Source: Climacium dendroides (taxonomy: Eukaryota > Streptophyta > Bryopsida > Hypnales > Climaciaceae). Taken from it: DNA of 64,000 bases. The stretch is from NCBI GenBank assembly GCA_950106755.1, contig OX467083.1:48932555-48996554 (forward strand). Reading direction: 5' to 3'. The position numbers and the translations under genes were made by a program. Below, piece by piece: positions 23,301 to 35,006 of this stretch. A model generated the notes under the pieces. It ran no database searches and had not been told where the DNA came from. It saw only the letters and a program-made list of their open reading frames with translations. The first letter of the stretch is position 1; each line of letters opens with the position of its first letter.

Positions 23301-24436
23301 AAATGTCGCAGGCGGAGAAGGATGCTAAGAGGAAAGCGAAAGAGAAAGAACGTAAAAAGCTCAAAAAGGCAGAAGAAAGAGCTAAGCAGGTTTTCCTTCA
23401 TTACACGCATCATTTATTATAATGTTGATTACCTTGTCTCTAATTCTGGTTCATCACGTTTTAGATCATAATTTATTAAGGTGATCTTGCATGAACTTTA
23501 TAGGTGTAACATTGAATTGTTTGAACAATCTATTCCATTGAAGTTGATCGGAGAGGTCAGCTTCTTTTAGTATCTTCGCTGGCAAAGTGTTGCATACGAG
23601 GTTTTATTATAGTAATCTTAGACTCACACTGGAAATATCAATATTGGCTCTCAATTTCTGTTACTTCCCCCGCAATAGTTCTTTGACGCATCTCCACATG
23701 TTCGTAAGGCGGCTTTCCTTAATCTTGTTGGATTACGCAGGCACAGGCGGAGGCCAAAGCAGCTGAGGAGGCAGCAGAGCAGGCAGCTAAAGCAGCAGCA
23801 GCCAGTGTTCGCTACGACAAGAACCGCGTGAAAGATATGTTCAACATGAGTTCTAAATTATTAGATCCGAAGTCGAAAGAGTATCAAGAGGTATGTTTTT
23901 TGTTGTACTTTAGAGGCACAACCCCATACTTTATTATTATATCTCTCTCCTGTTGCTTTCATCGCCACATGGCACATTGTGGTCGGAAAAGAGACTGAAA
24001 CCCAGTTGTCCCCATCGGAGAGCTGTGTATCTCCAAGTTCTGAGAGTCCTAGTATGGAAGATCGTTTTTTTTCCCGATAACCACCTTAGGACTCCTGACT
24101 CTCGACTGCGTATCTAGTACATATTTTATGTGAGAAATTGGGAATAAGTTTTATGTCGTTGTGATATGGTTCCAGGCAATGTTGAAGGCACAAGCACAGG
24201 AGAGAGAGACACGAGCGGCAGCTGCTGAGTTCAGATTACGAGCCCTTGCTAGTTCAAACCAACGGCCTACTGATACCGCGAGTGCAAACTCCGGTTCCTC
24301 TTCTTCAGCTCCCCAGAATGTCTGCTCATGCTGTAAGGCATCATTGGCAGGGAAGGTCCCTTTCACTAGATATTCATACCAGTATTGTAGCACTACTTGT
24401 GTTCGCGTCCACAAAATGGCATTGGAAGAGGAGTAG
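20302..24436 (+). CDS. VMS1/ANKZF1-type peptidyl-tRNA hydrolase of ribosome quality control
   Basis: Vms1/ANKZF1 cleaves nascent chains from tRNA on stalled 60S subunits in the RQC pathway and binds CDC48/p97. Seven exons: 20302-20601, 21223-21662, 22157-22271, 22474-23130, 23285-23389, 23741-23890 and 24176-24436, all in phase, giving 675 residues. In order: a C2H2 finger (C75, C78, H91, H97, ending FHKFN); an acidic DDVSSISGSD stretch; the VLRF1 release-factor-like domain with GGRQS, whose glutamine (about residue 258) matches the catalytic Gln of Vms1; RAPQSAGASLRRYNE; FVYAPSS; and RKIPFTIRRPT. Then come ankyrin repeats (TPLHVAAKAGDTDSVRKLL, about 420-475), a charged helix, a CDC48-interacting VIM fitting Rx5AAx2R (R599-R609), and a terminal zinc knuckle (C639, C642, C660, C664). 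All key residues are present. The start is the first in-frame ATG. Intron 2 contains a dispersed repeat copy. Confidence 0.93.
21762..21960 (+). repeat. copy of the OSCA-intron repeat family inside VMS1-like intron 2
   Basis: Bounded by aacccctaag on the left and gaggggttac on the right, imperfect inverted ends. The interior holds attcagatgg, ttttgtatcactagattcagtg, cttatatgacctactca and actgc, in the same order as the copies in OSCA introns 2 and 6. About 200 bp, no coding capacity: MITE-like. Confidence 0.65.
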
Positions 24437-26822
24437 ATTCAATATGTATTGTACCTTCCCTTGTAGTTACGTGTTACATTCTTATATTCAAACAAGAGCA
24501 TCCAAATTGTGATTTCAATAGGATGTACTCTTGCTGTAAAGAATGGATGACTAATTGCTCCATCTGGTTTATAACTTGCATTGGATTATATTGTAAGGAT
24601 CTTTGGTTGATGATGCCTGCTTTAACTAGTGCATCAGTATTGAACTCATTTAAATGCTATTGAGACAATGGAAGTTAATGAAATATGCACGGAGTTTGTT
24701 CTAGTATTCTTCATCTAACCCTCGATTCTTTGCCAAGTAGAACGTGTAATGGAGCAGGGATGAAGATTGTCAATCAATTTATGTGACATTTAAAAATTTG
24801 TAATCTCTATTTGGTTTCCTGAGCTTAAAGATTGATACCTTAACCCTTGAAGGATGTGACCACCCATGACCAAGGTAGTCACCAAAATGCTCCAATTATT
24901 GGACCAATAGGCACATTTTTTGTTTCTAGAGTGAACAATGAAGTCATCCATTTGATACTTTTGGTCCTTAGCATCCTTTTAGTACTAAACATTCCATTTC
25001 ATTCTTTAACATGAAAGTTGGGATGTCCCCTCTATTGTGTCATTAAAGAATGATTTCATATACTAAGTTGTAGAATTGAGGTAGAAGCATTTGCTCAAAG
25101 GTCCCTATGAGGACAAATTAATCATTGTGAAAATCATCTTTTTGGTTATAATGTGAATCTACTTGAAAAAAACAAATAAAACTTATTGGAAATCAAACTA
25201 TCATATAAGACCTCCTTGACCTTTTTGTGCAAAACTCCAAAGATGAACATATGTACTTCTATCTTACACAGAAGAATTTTCCGTCATCTATTGGACCACT
25301 TTGGTTTGTAGCATCCTTATAGGTTGAGCAATGTAGAGTGTTTTTTTATTTTACATGGGGCCTTAATCCAAAGTAATGGTTGAAAAAAATGGTTGAGAAA
25401 AATCACCAAATAATATATTTTGGTAAGTACATATTTTGTAAATAATATATCAAAGTATCATCAAATTGGTGTTTTTTAAATTTACACTCAAGTAATGTTT
25501 ATGGATTATACAAGGCACGTGATTTCATTTCTACAAAATAAAGTAATAACTTCTATATAGGAGTTTTTAATTTTTCAAAATTACTGAAGCATCAAAATAT
25601 GGTTGTAAATTTTTTTTTATAGATAAGGTTTAACCTTGGAAAGACGGTAAGTCCAAGAACTTGCAAACTTACTACAAAAATGGAGAATCTAAAAATCGGA
25701 TCATTTTTGGCAAAGTACCTTCTGTCTTGCATTTTTAGGATTAACATAAAATGTCAAGGAGCCAAAAAATGACCAATGAATGATATTTAGCACCTTTAAA
25801 AATTAGAAACAAGTAATATTACATGCAATTTTGTTTTTTGGAACTTGGTTGAGCATTTTCACAAAAAATTAGTGTTGGAACCTCACTTTGTGGTATTATT
25901 GACTTTTCTACGTAGAAAGATGCTTAATCCATTGATCACCATGTAATATATTTTGGCAACTTCAAGCTCCTTCCTCTCAAATTTGAACCATAAAAGAATC
26001 ATTTTTGAAATTGAGTCTAACCAATGAAATGAAGTTAACAAACTATAGATTCCACTACAACTTGACAATTTGAACAATTCCTAGAATTAAATATTTTTAA
26101 TGCAACCACAATTTATTGATTTTTTGGATATACAAACACTAAATTTTTTCCTATTCCATGATATTCCACAATATTGCATTAACCAATAGGGAGAATTTCA
26201 GATATTTTTAGCTAAATCTAGACATTAATTTTCCTTCACTTTCTCCTCGAAAGAACACACAATATTTTCAAAATTTCACAAAAAATATGAAAATTTTATG
26301 AAACTTATAGAAGACATGTGAATAAATATCATTTCAAAGAATTAATACTCGCAACGTAGGAACATACAGAGTGGATTTTGCAGTTCTTTTCTGTGGTCAT
26401 CGGCCCGTCCATTCAGGGTTCAACTATCGGTACTAGAGAAATAGAGGATCGACTCTCAACGTTGTCTGGTTAAGAATGAGTCACGAAGTCCAGAATATCA
26501 TGGGCATTGTTTGCCCAAATGACCCCCAAAACAGTACTTCTCCAAACTAGAGTCGAAAAGAAATGTGTGTAGCTCTGAGCTGCAACGTTGCAATGCTCTA
26601 GGCTACAAATATCTACACTAAACTCAATTGTAGGCCTGCATTGTAGACAAACTCCTGTATGTTGATTGAGTTGGGATACTGCGCCAGATATTGATTTCCA
26701 ATATACAAATCCGACAAAAAAACCCTGAGGAACAAGACCACCTATCCTGACTGAACCTCCGGAAACGAACCTTTGAGCAAATTTACCATGACACAGGGAA
26801 TGCCAAATAAGAATCCCATGAC
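24437..26822. other. AT-rich spacer between convergent genes
   Basis: The left edge should be the 3' UTR of the VMS1-like gene and the right edge (about 26350-26822) that of the WBP11-like gene. The middle is AT-rich without recognisable genes. The segment at about 25880-26090 is a diverged copy of about 36390-36605 (shared attattgacttttct, agatgct(t/c)aatcca, gtaatatattttgg and accaatgaaatga), so it is part of a dispersed repeat. Confidence 0.55.
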
Positions 26823-29800
26823 CTACGTATCTGCTTCTTGCCCTTCTCCAAATGCACCTAAAAGCTTCATGTCCTCTAAGAATGCAGAGTAAGTGTCATC
26901 TATAGTTACCGGCTTCACAACCCCAGGTGGCCGTGGCACAGAGGTCGACACTTGAGCAGCTATTACTGGTGCAGGCTTCGGCTTAAACTTGGGAGCATTT
27001 TCCCTTCTAACACGAACTGATGCTGGCACCTGATTCACAACAGACAATCACAGACCCCGTTTACTTTTGTGTCCAATTGCAACAAAAAGAGCAACTACTG
27101 TGGGCTACACTGGAATAGCACTAGATCGTATACCAACCCATGTTGTCGAAAGTGAAACTCCTGATTCAAACTCGTAGCTATGAGGGAAAACGACTAAAAA
27201 ATATGGTTGGCCCATAGTGATTGCACTATTTGATGCGATTTCCAAGACTGACTTGAAATCTTACTGAGCGCTTGCATTAAGCAGGAGAATTCAGTCCATT
27301 GACAATTTCGAAGCTTATTGATACAACTCGGCAAGAGATAATCAAAAGGGAGAACATACCATGGAAGTGAGTTCTGGTGTATGTTGAGCAAGAGGTCTCT
27401 TAACAACTGTAGCCGCGGCCGATTTCACATACGAAGGCTTTGCAGATGCTTTACTAGGATCCTCCTGAGCTCCATCATGAGTTACCCTCGGAGGGGGGGG
27501 AGGGGGACCTTTGGTCATTGGAGGAGGTCCTGCAGGTGGACGCATGACAGGGGGTGGACCAAGCCTAACTGGAGGAGGTCCCGGAGGCGGTCCCGGTGGA
27601 GGCAACATCCCTGCTTGGAGCATTCTTGGCGGAGGTGGTGGAGGAAGAGGTAAAGACGATCTCTCTGGAGGGGGAGGTGGCCGGGCCGCAGCCGCAGCCA
27701 CACCCGGCGGAGCGACCTCTGAAGGGGGAGGCCCAACAGGCGGTCGCATTAGGGGTCGAGCCGGTGGAGGTCCCACAGGTGGACGCATTGGAGGAGGTGG
27801 TGGTGGTGGAAGGTTTTGCCGAAGACCATCACTATCCCTGGAATCAGCTGGCACTTCTTCCTCCATTAAGATCTGAACATCATCCTGACGAACCACCGGT
27901 GCGCGCCTTGGAGGTGGTGGAGGAGGTGGCAATTGACCTGGAGGCTACAAACGAACCACCTCAACACTTTCAGATGAAATATACAAAGATTGGACTGCAC
28001 TAATCCAAACAATATGCAGGTTGCCAGCAAGAGGTCAAAGCAACGAGTCTGGTACAAATTACAAAATGAGAGATATTGACGAATACGAGAGAGACCTACA
28101 TAAAAAGAGTGCAATTAGTACTGCAGTGCCCAAGTCAAAAATAGAAAATCTACTTTGGAAGCTAACAGTTGATAGTAACTTTCGGAACATATTTGTATTG
28201 TTCAAAATTGAAGGGTATGATTTAATTATTTCCATTTGTACATTTTGTTACCTTCCTTGAAGCTTCCTTAATGATTCACCTGAACTCCTATAGATATAGA
28301 AGAGGCCACTTGGGCTAATAGGGATTAAGGACAAAGCGCAGGTCGATACTCTGTGACAGCAACAACAGCAGCAGGCTCTAACTGCAAGAGGGAAAGAGTT
28401 AACACTTACAAGGAAATACATTGAACCCTGCTGTGAGGGCCTTCCACTTTCAATATTCTCAGATTTAGAAAGCGATGCTTCTTCATCCGTTCCTGGAGGA
28501 GCATCTTCCCTAGATATCCCAGGAGGAGGAGGTTGCTGGCCAGGCCTAGGTGGAGGCGGAGGCGGAATCAGAGTAGGTCCAGCTAGAAAAGGCGGTGGAG
28601 GGGGTGGTAGTGTCTCTTGAGCTTGACGAGGTGGTGCAGGTGGTGGAGGAGGGGCAGGCACTGGCAATGGTAATGGAATCACATTCTCAGTCTCCCCAGA
28701 AGAAGGAAGCGGAGGAGGGGGCGGAGGGGGCGGTAGTGGTAGTCCGGATGAGTCCAGGTCCAGGTCCATCTCACCACTTGGACCAGCAGTACCTGACAAG
28801 GGAATTCGAGGACCTGAAAAAAAGAGATTAAAAACCTGTTAGAATGAGGACAGAACCGGAGGCCAAAGAAATAGGAAAACCGAAACTAAGAGATCAACAG
28901 TTTTCAAAATAGACAATGATTCATGGTGTTAAAATGATTGATTCGATCGATCATATGATTGATAGTGGATGAGAATAATAGCACACAGATTTTCTGGAGG
29001 TCGCAAGAGCTTCGCAAGAGACGAACAAAACAGGGATGAACCATACCGATAGATGATTTGTACATGGGCGGTTTACCAATCGGTGGAGCTCCACTAGGGT
29101 TTAGCGCGGGATGGAAGTACACGGAATCCTGGGCACATAATTAAGTCAAATGTGTATTGATTAAACCTTGTAGTACCCCTATAAACAGCCCCTCCTAGGA
29201 ATACTAAGCAGATCAAACTCAAAACGAATTTGTAAACTCTCATGAAAGCAATGTGCCCTTCCCTCTCGTACACTAAAACTTTATGAAAATTCAGCGAGTT
29301 CATAACCACAATACTTTGTCTCAAAAATTAAGCCTCTCACATATACAATATAAAAAGAGAATATATATTGGCCAAATCCAGAGACATGTACTAGAAAATC
29401 TAAACCCTTAGCTAAGGGTATATTTAATAACACTTAGCTAAGGATTTCATATAAGAAACTGAGAAACCAAATCGTAGCGCCAGAATTCAATCCATTGCTA
29501 CAAACAATTAGGTGAAAACTAACAGTTTAAATTACATACCTCAGGCTTTGGATGCTTAGCACGTTCTTCCTCTTCTGCTGTTGCACGTCTCCTAGGGGTG
29601 GGCAAGTGACTGCCTCAATTCAGGAAAAAACAATCATTAGGTGAACGCAGAGTGCATGTAGAACAGAGTGAACCAATAACGCCCAGTAAGATATACCCAG
29701 CTATGCTTCACCACTTGCATAACTTAACATTCTAGTTGCGGGGCGACCACCAAAACTGAACAATACCTGAACATGACAGGCTCCTCTCCCTTTTCACGCA

Positions 29801-31365
29801 TCTTGTCCTCATATTCCTGTCATACAACAAACAATAATTCAACCACTGACGCTGAACGTGCTTCAAGTGCAACAAGAATCCAATTGTTTTACGATAATAT
29901 CAACCAGCAAAATACTACATATGCACAGGGCAATAGACATAAACTGGAATATAATGGTTTCAATTGGATTAGAGCCACCTGACCAGCTTCATGCCCTGCA
30001 TCTTCCAAAATACAGTTCAGCATATACAATACTAGCTACTAAGGCATATGGCAATACGATACCTTACGTTTCTTCATAACCAAGTGCAATGTATCTTCAA
30101 GCTGCCTCTTCTTATGCCGCCTTGTTTTGTCCAACGCTCCATCGGCCTCTGAGACATGCCACACGAAACCGTTATCAATATGCAGATATCAAGCAAAGGC
30201 CCCACTGGTGGTCCTGAATACTAATGCGCTCGAGATACGTTGTCAAGAAATTAGTTGGGAGTCCGATCAGTTGTGAGACAGGTTCTCCGAAGCAGGTAAA
30301 GGAAAGGTGGGCAAAACGATGTCACTATGTTTGCCTCCCAGTTTCGTCCACGAGACGTTGAATACAATTTGATTTGAGTAGTAATACCTGCAACAACGAT
30401 CTAGCCTAGGGAGTCATAGCAGATCAGATCACAAACAGCACGTTCTTTTCCTTCACTATTGCACTCAAGCAAAAATTGCCTGTCAAGTCCCACCTAATCA
30501 GACCAGGCTACCACCCCTTGAATGTTGCTCAAATGGTCACAAACTCAACCATTTCCACCATCTGCCAACAGAAAGGTTCACCGACAAACACCAGTTTTCA
30601 AAACTGCAAGCAAAAGAATCCCTACAAACAGAAGACAGTTAGTGGACGCACTCTAGTAAGCAAATCGAATGGGTAAGGGGCCCTACTTTACAATTTGGTT
30701 TAGGAAAGATTATGAAGGGAGTGCAACTCTTTTTCTGATATGCATTGAATCAAACGAACAGTCCACGAAGGGGTCCCTGCCTTCTTCGACTGCTAGGAGC
30801 TCTTCAATGCAATACCAGTGGTTCTAAGATACATCCAAAAATGAGAAAGAGTCTTCTGAATCGCATGTACTGCAATTTCCAAGATACTACAGGCACAGAA
30901 CTTTAGGTCATTATTTGGAGGTGATGACATTTATCAAGAGATGAACTCTTTAATAGCTTGATCATGACAAAACCACGTACAAAAATTCCAATAAACAACA
31001 GAAAATCAAAACAGTGGTACAGGGGAGGAAAAACCACACACTCATTATCTCCAGCTTCTGGATTTGCTCCTTGATAGCGTCGGGATCCTTCTTCAGAATC
31101 CCCACCTCCCGCACCTTTTTTCTTTCCTTTTTGTTCTGTCCACACCCAAATAACAACGAAAAACTAAACCTTAGGTCGCATAAAACCATAGATTCCATCG
31201 CAGAGGGCAAAGCAGAAGCCAATTTTTGAAAAAGCAATCGACCGCATAACCCTAACACCAAATCCAGAGAGTGAGAGCCGTTACCCGCTTGAGCTCCTTC
31301 TTCCGGAGCTCCTTGCGATAGGCATCGGTGGGGTTCATGACCTTTCCACCCTTCGTGGTCTTCAT
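26823..31365 (-). CDS. WBP11-like proline-rich splicing-associated protein
   Basis: WBP11/SIPP1 (NPWBP) is a nuclear, spliceosome-associated protein whose proline-rich tracts bind WW domains and which also binds protein phosphatase 1. Nine exons: 31365-31285, 31135-31042, 30148-30063, 29816-29767, 29609-29540, 29128-29047, 28813-28410, 27944-27360 and 27029-26823, in phase throughout, giving 552 residues. The N-terminal Wbp11 signature is clear ([20 protein letters not shown], then [15 protein letters not shown] and [13 protein letters not shown]). The middle holds long PPPPPP tracts and PPxGPPP repeats. The C-terminus ends in the conserved [19 protein letters not shown] helix. Exon 8 is taken from the acceptor gtttgtag to keep phase; an extra small exon between 28410 and 27944 cannot be excluded. 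The gene is divergent from the F-box gene, with about 900 bp between start codons. Confidence 0.9.
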
Positions 31366-32271
31366 GATTGCAGCAGTGCGGACGCCGAACAAATTAGGGC
31401 ATGAGAAGAACTACGAGAACGAAAAGAACGAAGCACCCCTAACCAAATTAAAACACAAGGAGGAAGAAGAAGACGTCGGAGTCTACAAGAGAATGCAGGA
31501 AGCTACAAGGTGGAGAAGAAACATAAACAAGCGAAGTCGAAGAGTCGCGATCGAAAAGAGTTGTGCAAGTTGTGAGAAAAGAGCAAAAAGAAATTTAGAT
31601 AGCCTTGACAGGATTGTGGCTAAACTAGCGATACATGGCTTCGAAACTAAATTTGTGCGAGAACTGAATGGAAATCAGAGACTTTGTGATACCGGAACTT
31701 GCAAAACCAAACTGCAGAGATCCTGTGCCCTAAGGACACGGTGATAGGGTGTGCTTTTCCTCCTGAAACCTCGGCGTCGAGTTCCGTTGGCTTTTCCGGT
31801 GCCTTGGCTTTTACTTTTCCTCAACTGGGATCTTTTTTCTACCGTCGTTGTGGTTACGAGTTTTGGCGTTCCGTCCTAGTCATGCAAATTGGGTTTATGA
31901 TTTTGCGTTTCTGTGGTTGTCGTGGTCATTCTGTGTCTTTTTTATGGAAGGAAGTTGGCAATTGTCTACCATGTCACTCGGCTCATCCTGTTCACTGGAA
32001 TCATGCATTTTCGATTGATCTTTTTCTGTGAAGGAAGGTGATTCTTGATTTAGGGTTTATACGGGACACCGATTCAATTCTCTGAATTTATACCACGCTT
32101 CTTCGGAATTCCACCACCGGTGAGCTTCCCTTCTTTGATATTTCCTCAATTTCACTTCCACTTATGGATCTCCTCGCTGCTGAGGTCGTTTAATTCTCAC
32201 GGTTTGAGAAGGAAGACACTGAACTGTGACCTGTGCTTCCGATTGCCAGTTGTGCAGGTGAAACGGGCTCT
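31366..32271. promoter_or_regulatory. divergent promoter region of WBP11-like and F-box genes
   Basis: The 906 bp between two divergent start codons must hold both promoters and 5' leaders. Short frames on the plus strand at 31328-31744 and 31699-32031 are not protein-like. A possible acceptor (ttgtgcag at about 32249-32256) shortly before the F-box ATG suggests that a leader intron may lie in the right half. No TATA box could be assigned with confidence. Confidence 0.45.
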
Positions 32272-35006
32272 ATGGCGACACTGTTACCTGCGCAACGCGG
32301 ATCCTTGCGATATGACAATATCCAGTTCCTAGAAACCAAGCGGCCTTGGCTCAGTAAGTTCTGATTCTTCGAAATTCCCAATTCTTTCGTCACAAGGAGG
32401 TTCCGTTCTCCATCTGATTGTTACGACAAGGGTGTGACCATAACTCTGTGTGACAGGTTTGTACGGAATTAGGGTGCGGCCTGTGGCCCCAGTCGGCAGC
32501 ACGAGCAGCAAGCCTGTGTTCGAGAGTTCTCTGTTGCATCGATCTCTCCCCGACGAACTTCTTCAAGAGGTGCCCCTTTCTGGGCCACTACAGAGGTGTT
32601 GTCCAGTAATGAATTGCGGTGGCACGAATTTTTGTAAGTATTCAGAGCTAATGTTCAATATCATAGCGATGTAGTTTGTGACCACTTTGGGATTGGGAGG
32701 AGCAGGTGTTCATGCGCTTGAGTCCATACTCGCTAGGACGGGCAGCTTGTGTGTGTCGAAAGTGGAGATACTCTACTAGAATGCCAAGCCTTTGGCGCAA
32801 TGCCTGCTTGAAAACATGGCAGGTATTCTCCACTTTTACATCCTCAAGATGACTTTCCACTTTTGCAAACGTAGTGAAAATTCTACACGAAGTATGGGCT
32901 GTTCCCTGCCGACTTGCAAACGTTTTTGCCCTCTCAATGGCGCAGATCAAGCCATGATTAGGAAGCATGTACTCTTTGTACTAAATCCTTATATACTCAA
33001 CGCTTTCTAATTGCACACTTTGTAATTGCACATTCCCAGTATATCCTGAGATTGTGTGCACATCTGATTAGACAACTTCTAAAAGTCAAGTTGTGAAAGG
33101 GCAATTAGAGAGAGTGGGTTTGTTACAACAGTCCTCAGTTGGTTTCCTTCTGATCCTAGTTCCTGATACACTAGAGCTCTCTGCGAGTGTGTTATAAGTC
33201 ATGTTTCAGTACTAATGGTTTTTGTGCATGAGTAGGTGACTGGGCGGCAAGAGAACGAGCGCTTGTGCGCTGAGAAGTATGGAGGCTCGTGGCGTGCTAT
33301 GTGGCACGATCGTCCTCGTTTACGCTTCGATGGTACTGTGAATTTTGTGTATCAATTCTATGACTAGGTTTGAGTGGGTAACTCGTTTCGTAGCAGATTT
33401 TGAAGGTTCTGAATTCGATCCTTGTTTTGACATGATTTTGATGAAGAAGTCTCACCGTTATCGCAGGGTTGTATGTGAGCCGGAATACTTACATCCGTAC
33501 AGGGATTGCTGAGTGGAAGATTACCAATCCAGTTCATCTGGTATGCAGATCGCCTTCATATTGTAGCTTCTCCTCTTTGAGAAATGATGAAGCTGTAAAT
33601 CAAATTGTTCAATTCTTGATCCATTAATGACTTGCATCTTTGGTTTGGATCAGGTTTGTTACTATCGGTATCTTAGATTCTTTCCAAACGGGAAATTTCT
33701 TTACAAGGTACAAGCTGTCCCTATTATTGAGGTTTAGGGCTTGTCGAGGTTATGATATCCAGAAATAAAGGGAACTGTCTTCTTTGCAATTCAGATACAT
33801 ATGGAACTATATCGAACACTGATATATTGAAAATTTAGGATCAGCGTTGAAGAGCTCAGAAGTGCTACTGTTACTAGTAGCGCGCTTGCGTTTCTGGTTT
33901 TAGGCATGATTACTCAGGGCAGGTCTTTGAAACATTACATTCTAGAGACAGAATATCATGAATGTAAATAATATAATTATGATTGCCTAACTTGAATGCA
34001 GACTACACCATTGCGCGTGAAGGAGGTAGCAAAGTCAATGCAAGGAAGACCTACGAAATCAGAAGGATTGTTCAGTGGGCGGTGCACTCTGGAAGGCACC
34101 CAGGTTTGTCACCTTCTCACCTTCAATTTACTTTGTCCAACTGTAACAAAAGATGCTACTGTTTAGGTACTTGGTAATTTACGTAATTTTGAGCAGCACA
34201 GTCACTTATCGGTGCTGTTGACCTTGTGTGGCGGGAGCAGGTTGAGGGAGCAGTTATATACCCTGGCTCACGACCTACAGTTTTGAGGATTCGCCTCAGG
34301 TATCTGTTTGTTTTGTTTTGTTTTGTTTTTTTCAGATTTTTTTTGTTTCTATATTCAATTGATGTCACATATTCTTAGTAGGGATTTAACTATAACTTTG
34401 ATTGTTTATATTGTTTGATATATTACTCGCTGGGTGTGGGTTGCTAATCAGTGGACAGCAAGGAAAGTGTGTAGGGTGTTAATATGTACATATGTATTTT
34501 TGCACATTATTTGCTGTTCAGGCTTCGTGGAACAATTGCTGGGGCCTTTAATCGTCTAGATTTGCTTTCTTTGGTGACTTGTGGGGTGGATGAGAATGAT
34601 TTGTCAAACGGAACGGAAGACATTGTTGCTGCTGTTGAAGGATGGGAAGAGAATGAGACGCATAATGCTGATATACCTGCGGTTTCGCATCGCCGCGGCA
34701 TGCAACCGTTTGTGTTCGTCCCTTTTGAAGAGGTATTTGATCTTACTTTTTCTTTTCTGTTATTTGTGTTTATGTCTTCCTCTTGCTGGTTTCAGATTTT
34801 AAGATACAAATGAGTGATGTCAAAAGCATGGAGCGTAATTGTATGTGGAGGATAAATTGTTTTTTTTCAGGCACCGGTGAAGTTGATGGGTAAAATAGTA
34901 TGGTACTCTGGATCTAAATCGTTCCATCCCTCTGTTTCCTCTGCAGGTTGAAACGTCAATGCTTAATCTTCCTGTTGAAAAGATGGATTTTTATGTTCCA
35001 GGCTGA
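32272..35006 (+). CDS. FBXO9-like F-box protein (SCF substrate receptor)
   Basis: F-box proteins recruit substrates to SCF ubiquitin ligases through SKP1. Ten exons: 32272-32353, 32457-32569, 32706-32822, 33236-33332, 33467-33540, 33654-33707, 34002-34103, 34241-34299, 34522-34732 and 34947-35006, all in phase, giving 322 residues. The F-box begins at about residue 57 (SLPDELLQE, then [20 protein letters not shown], split over two exons), followed by [16 protein letters not shown]. The FBXO9/Hrt3 domain follows: [74 protein letters not shown] and a final [10 protein letters not shown]. The animal homologue's N-terminal TPR-like region is absent, which I recall as usual for the plant form. One donor (exon 2, gtgccc) is weak. 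The ATG choice fits the phase of the next exon. Confidence 0.9.
34309..34331 (+). repeat. TTTTG microsatellite in an F-box gene intron
   Basis: A short run of gttttgttttgttttgttttt just after a splice donor. Low-complexity pyrimidine-rich intron sequence with no further inference. Confidence 0.7.

Noticed and set aside
27511..28003. Glycine-rich and other plus-strand frames of 120-135 codons
   Set aside because: They are the reverse complement of the proline tracts of the WBP11-like gene.
34002..34177. Alternative frame for the F-box exon at 34002
   Set aside because: Only the frame starting TTPLRVKEV continues FLYK in phase and matches the family.
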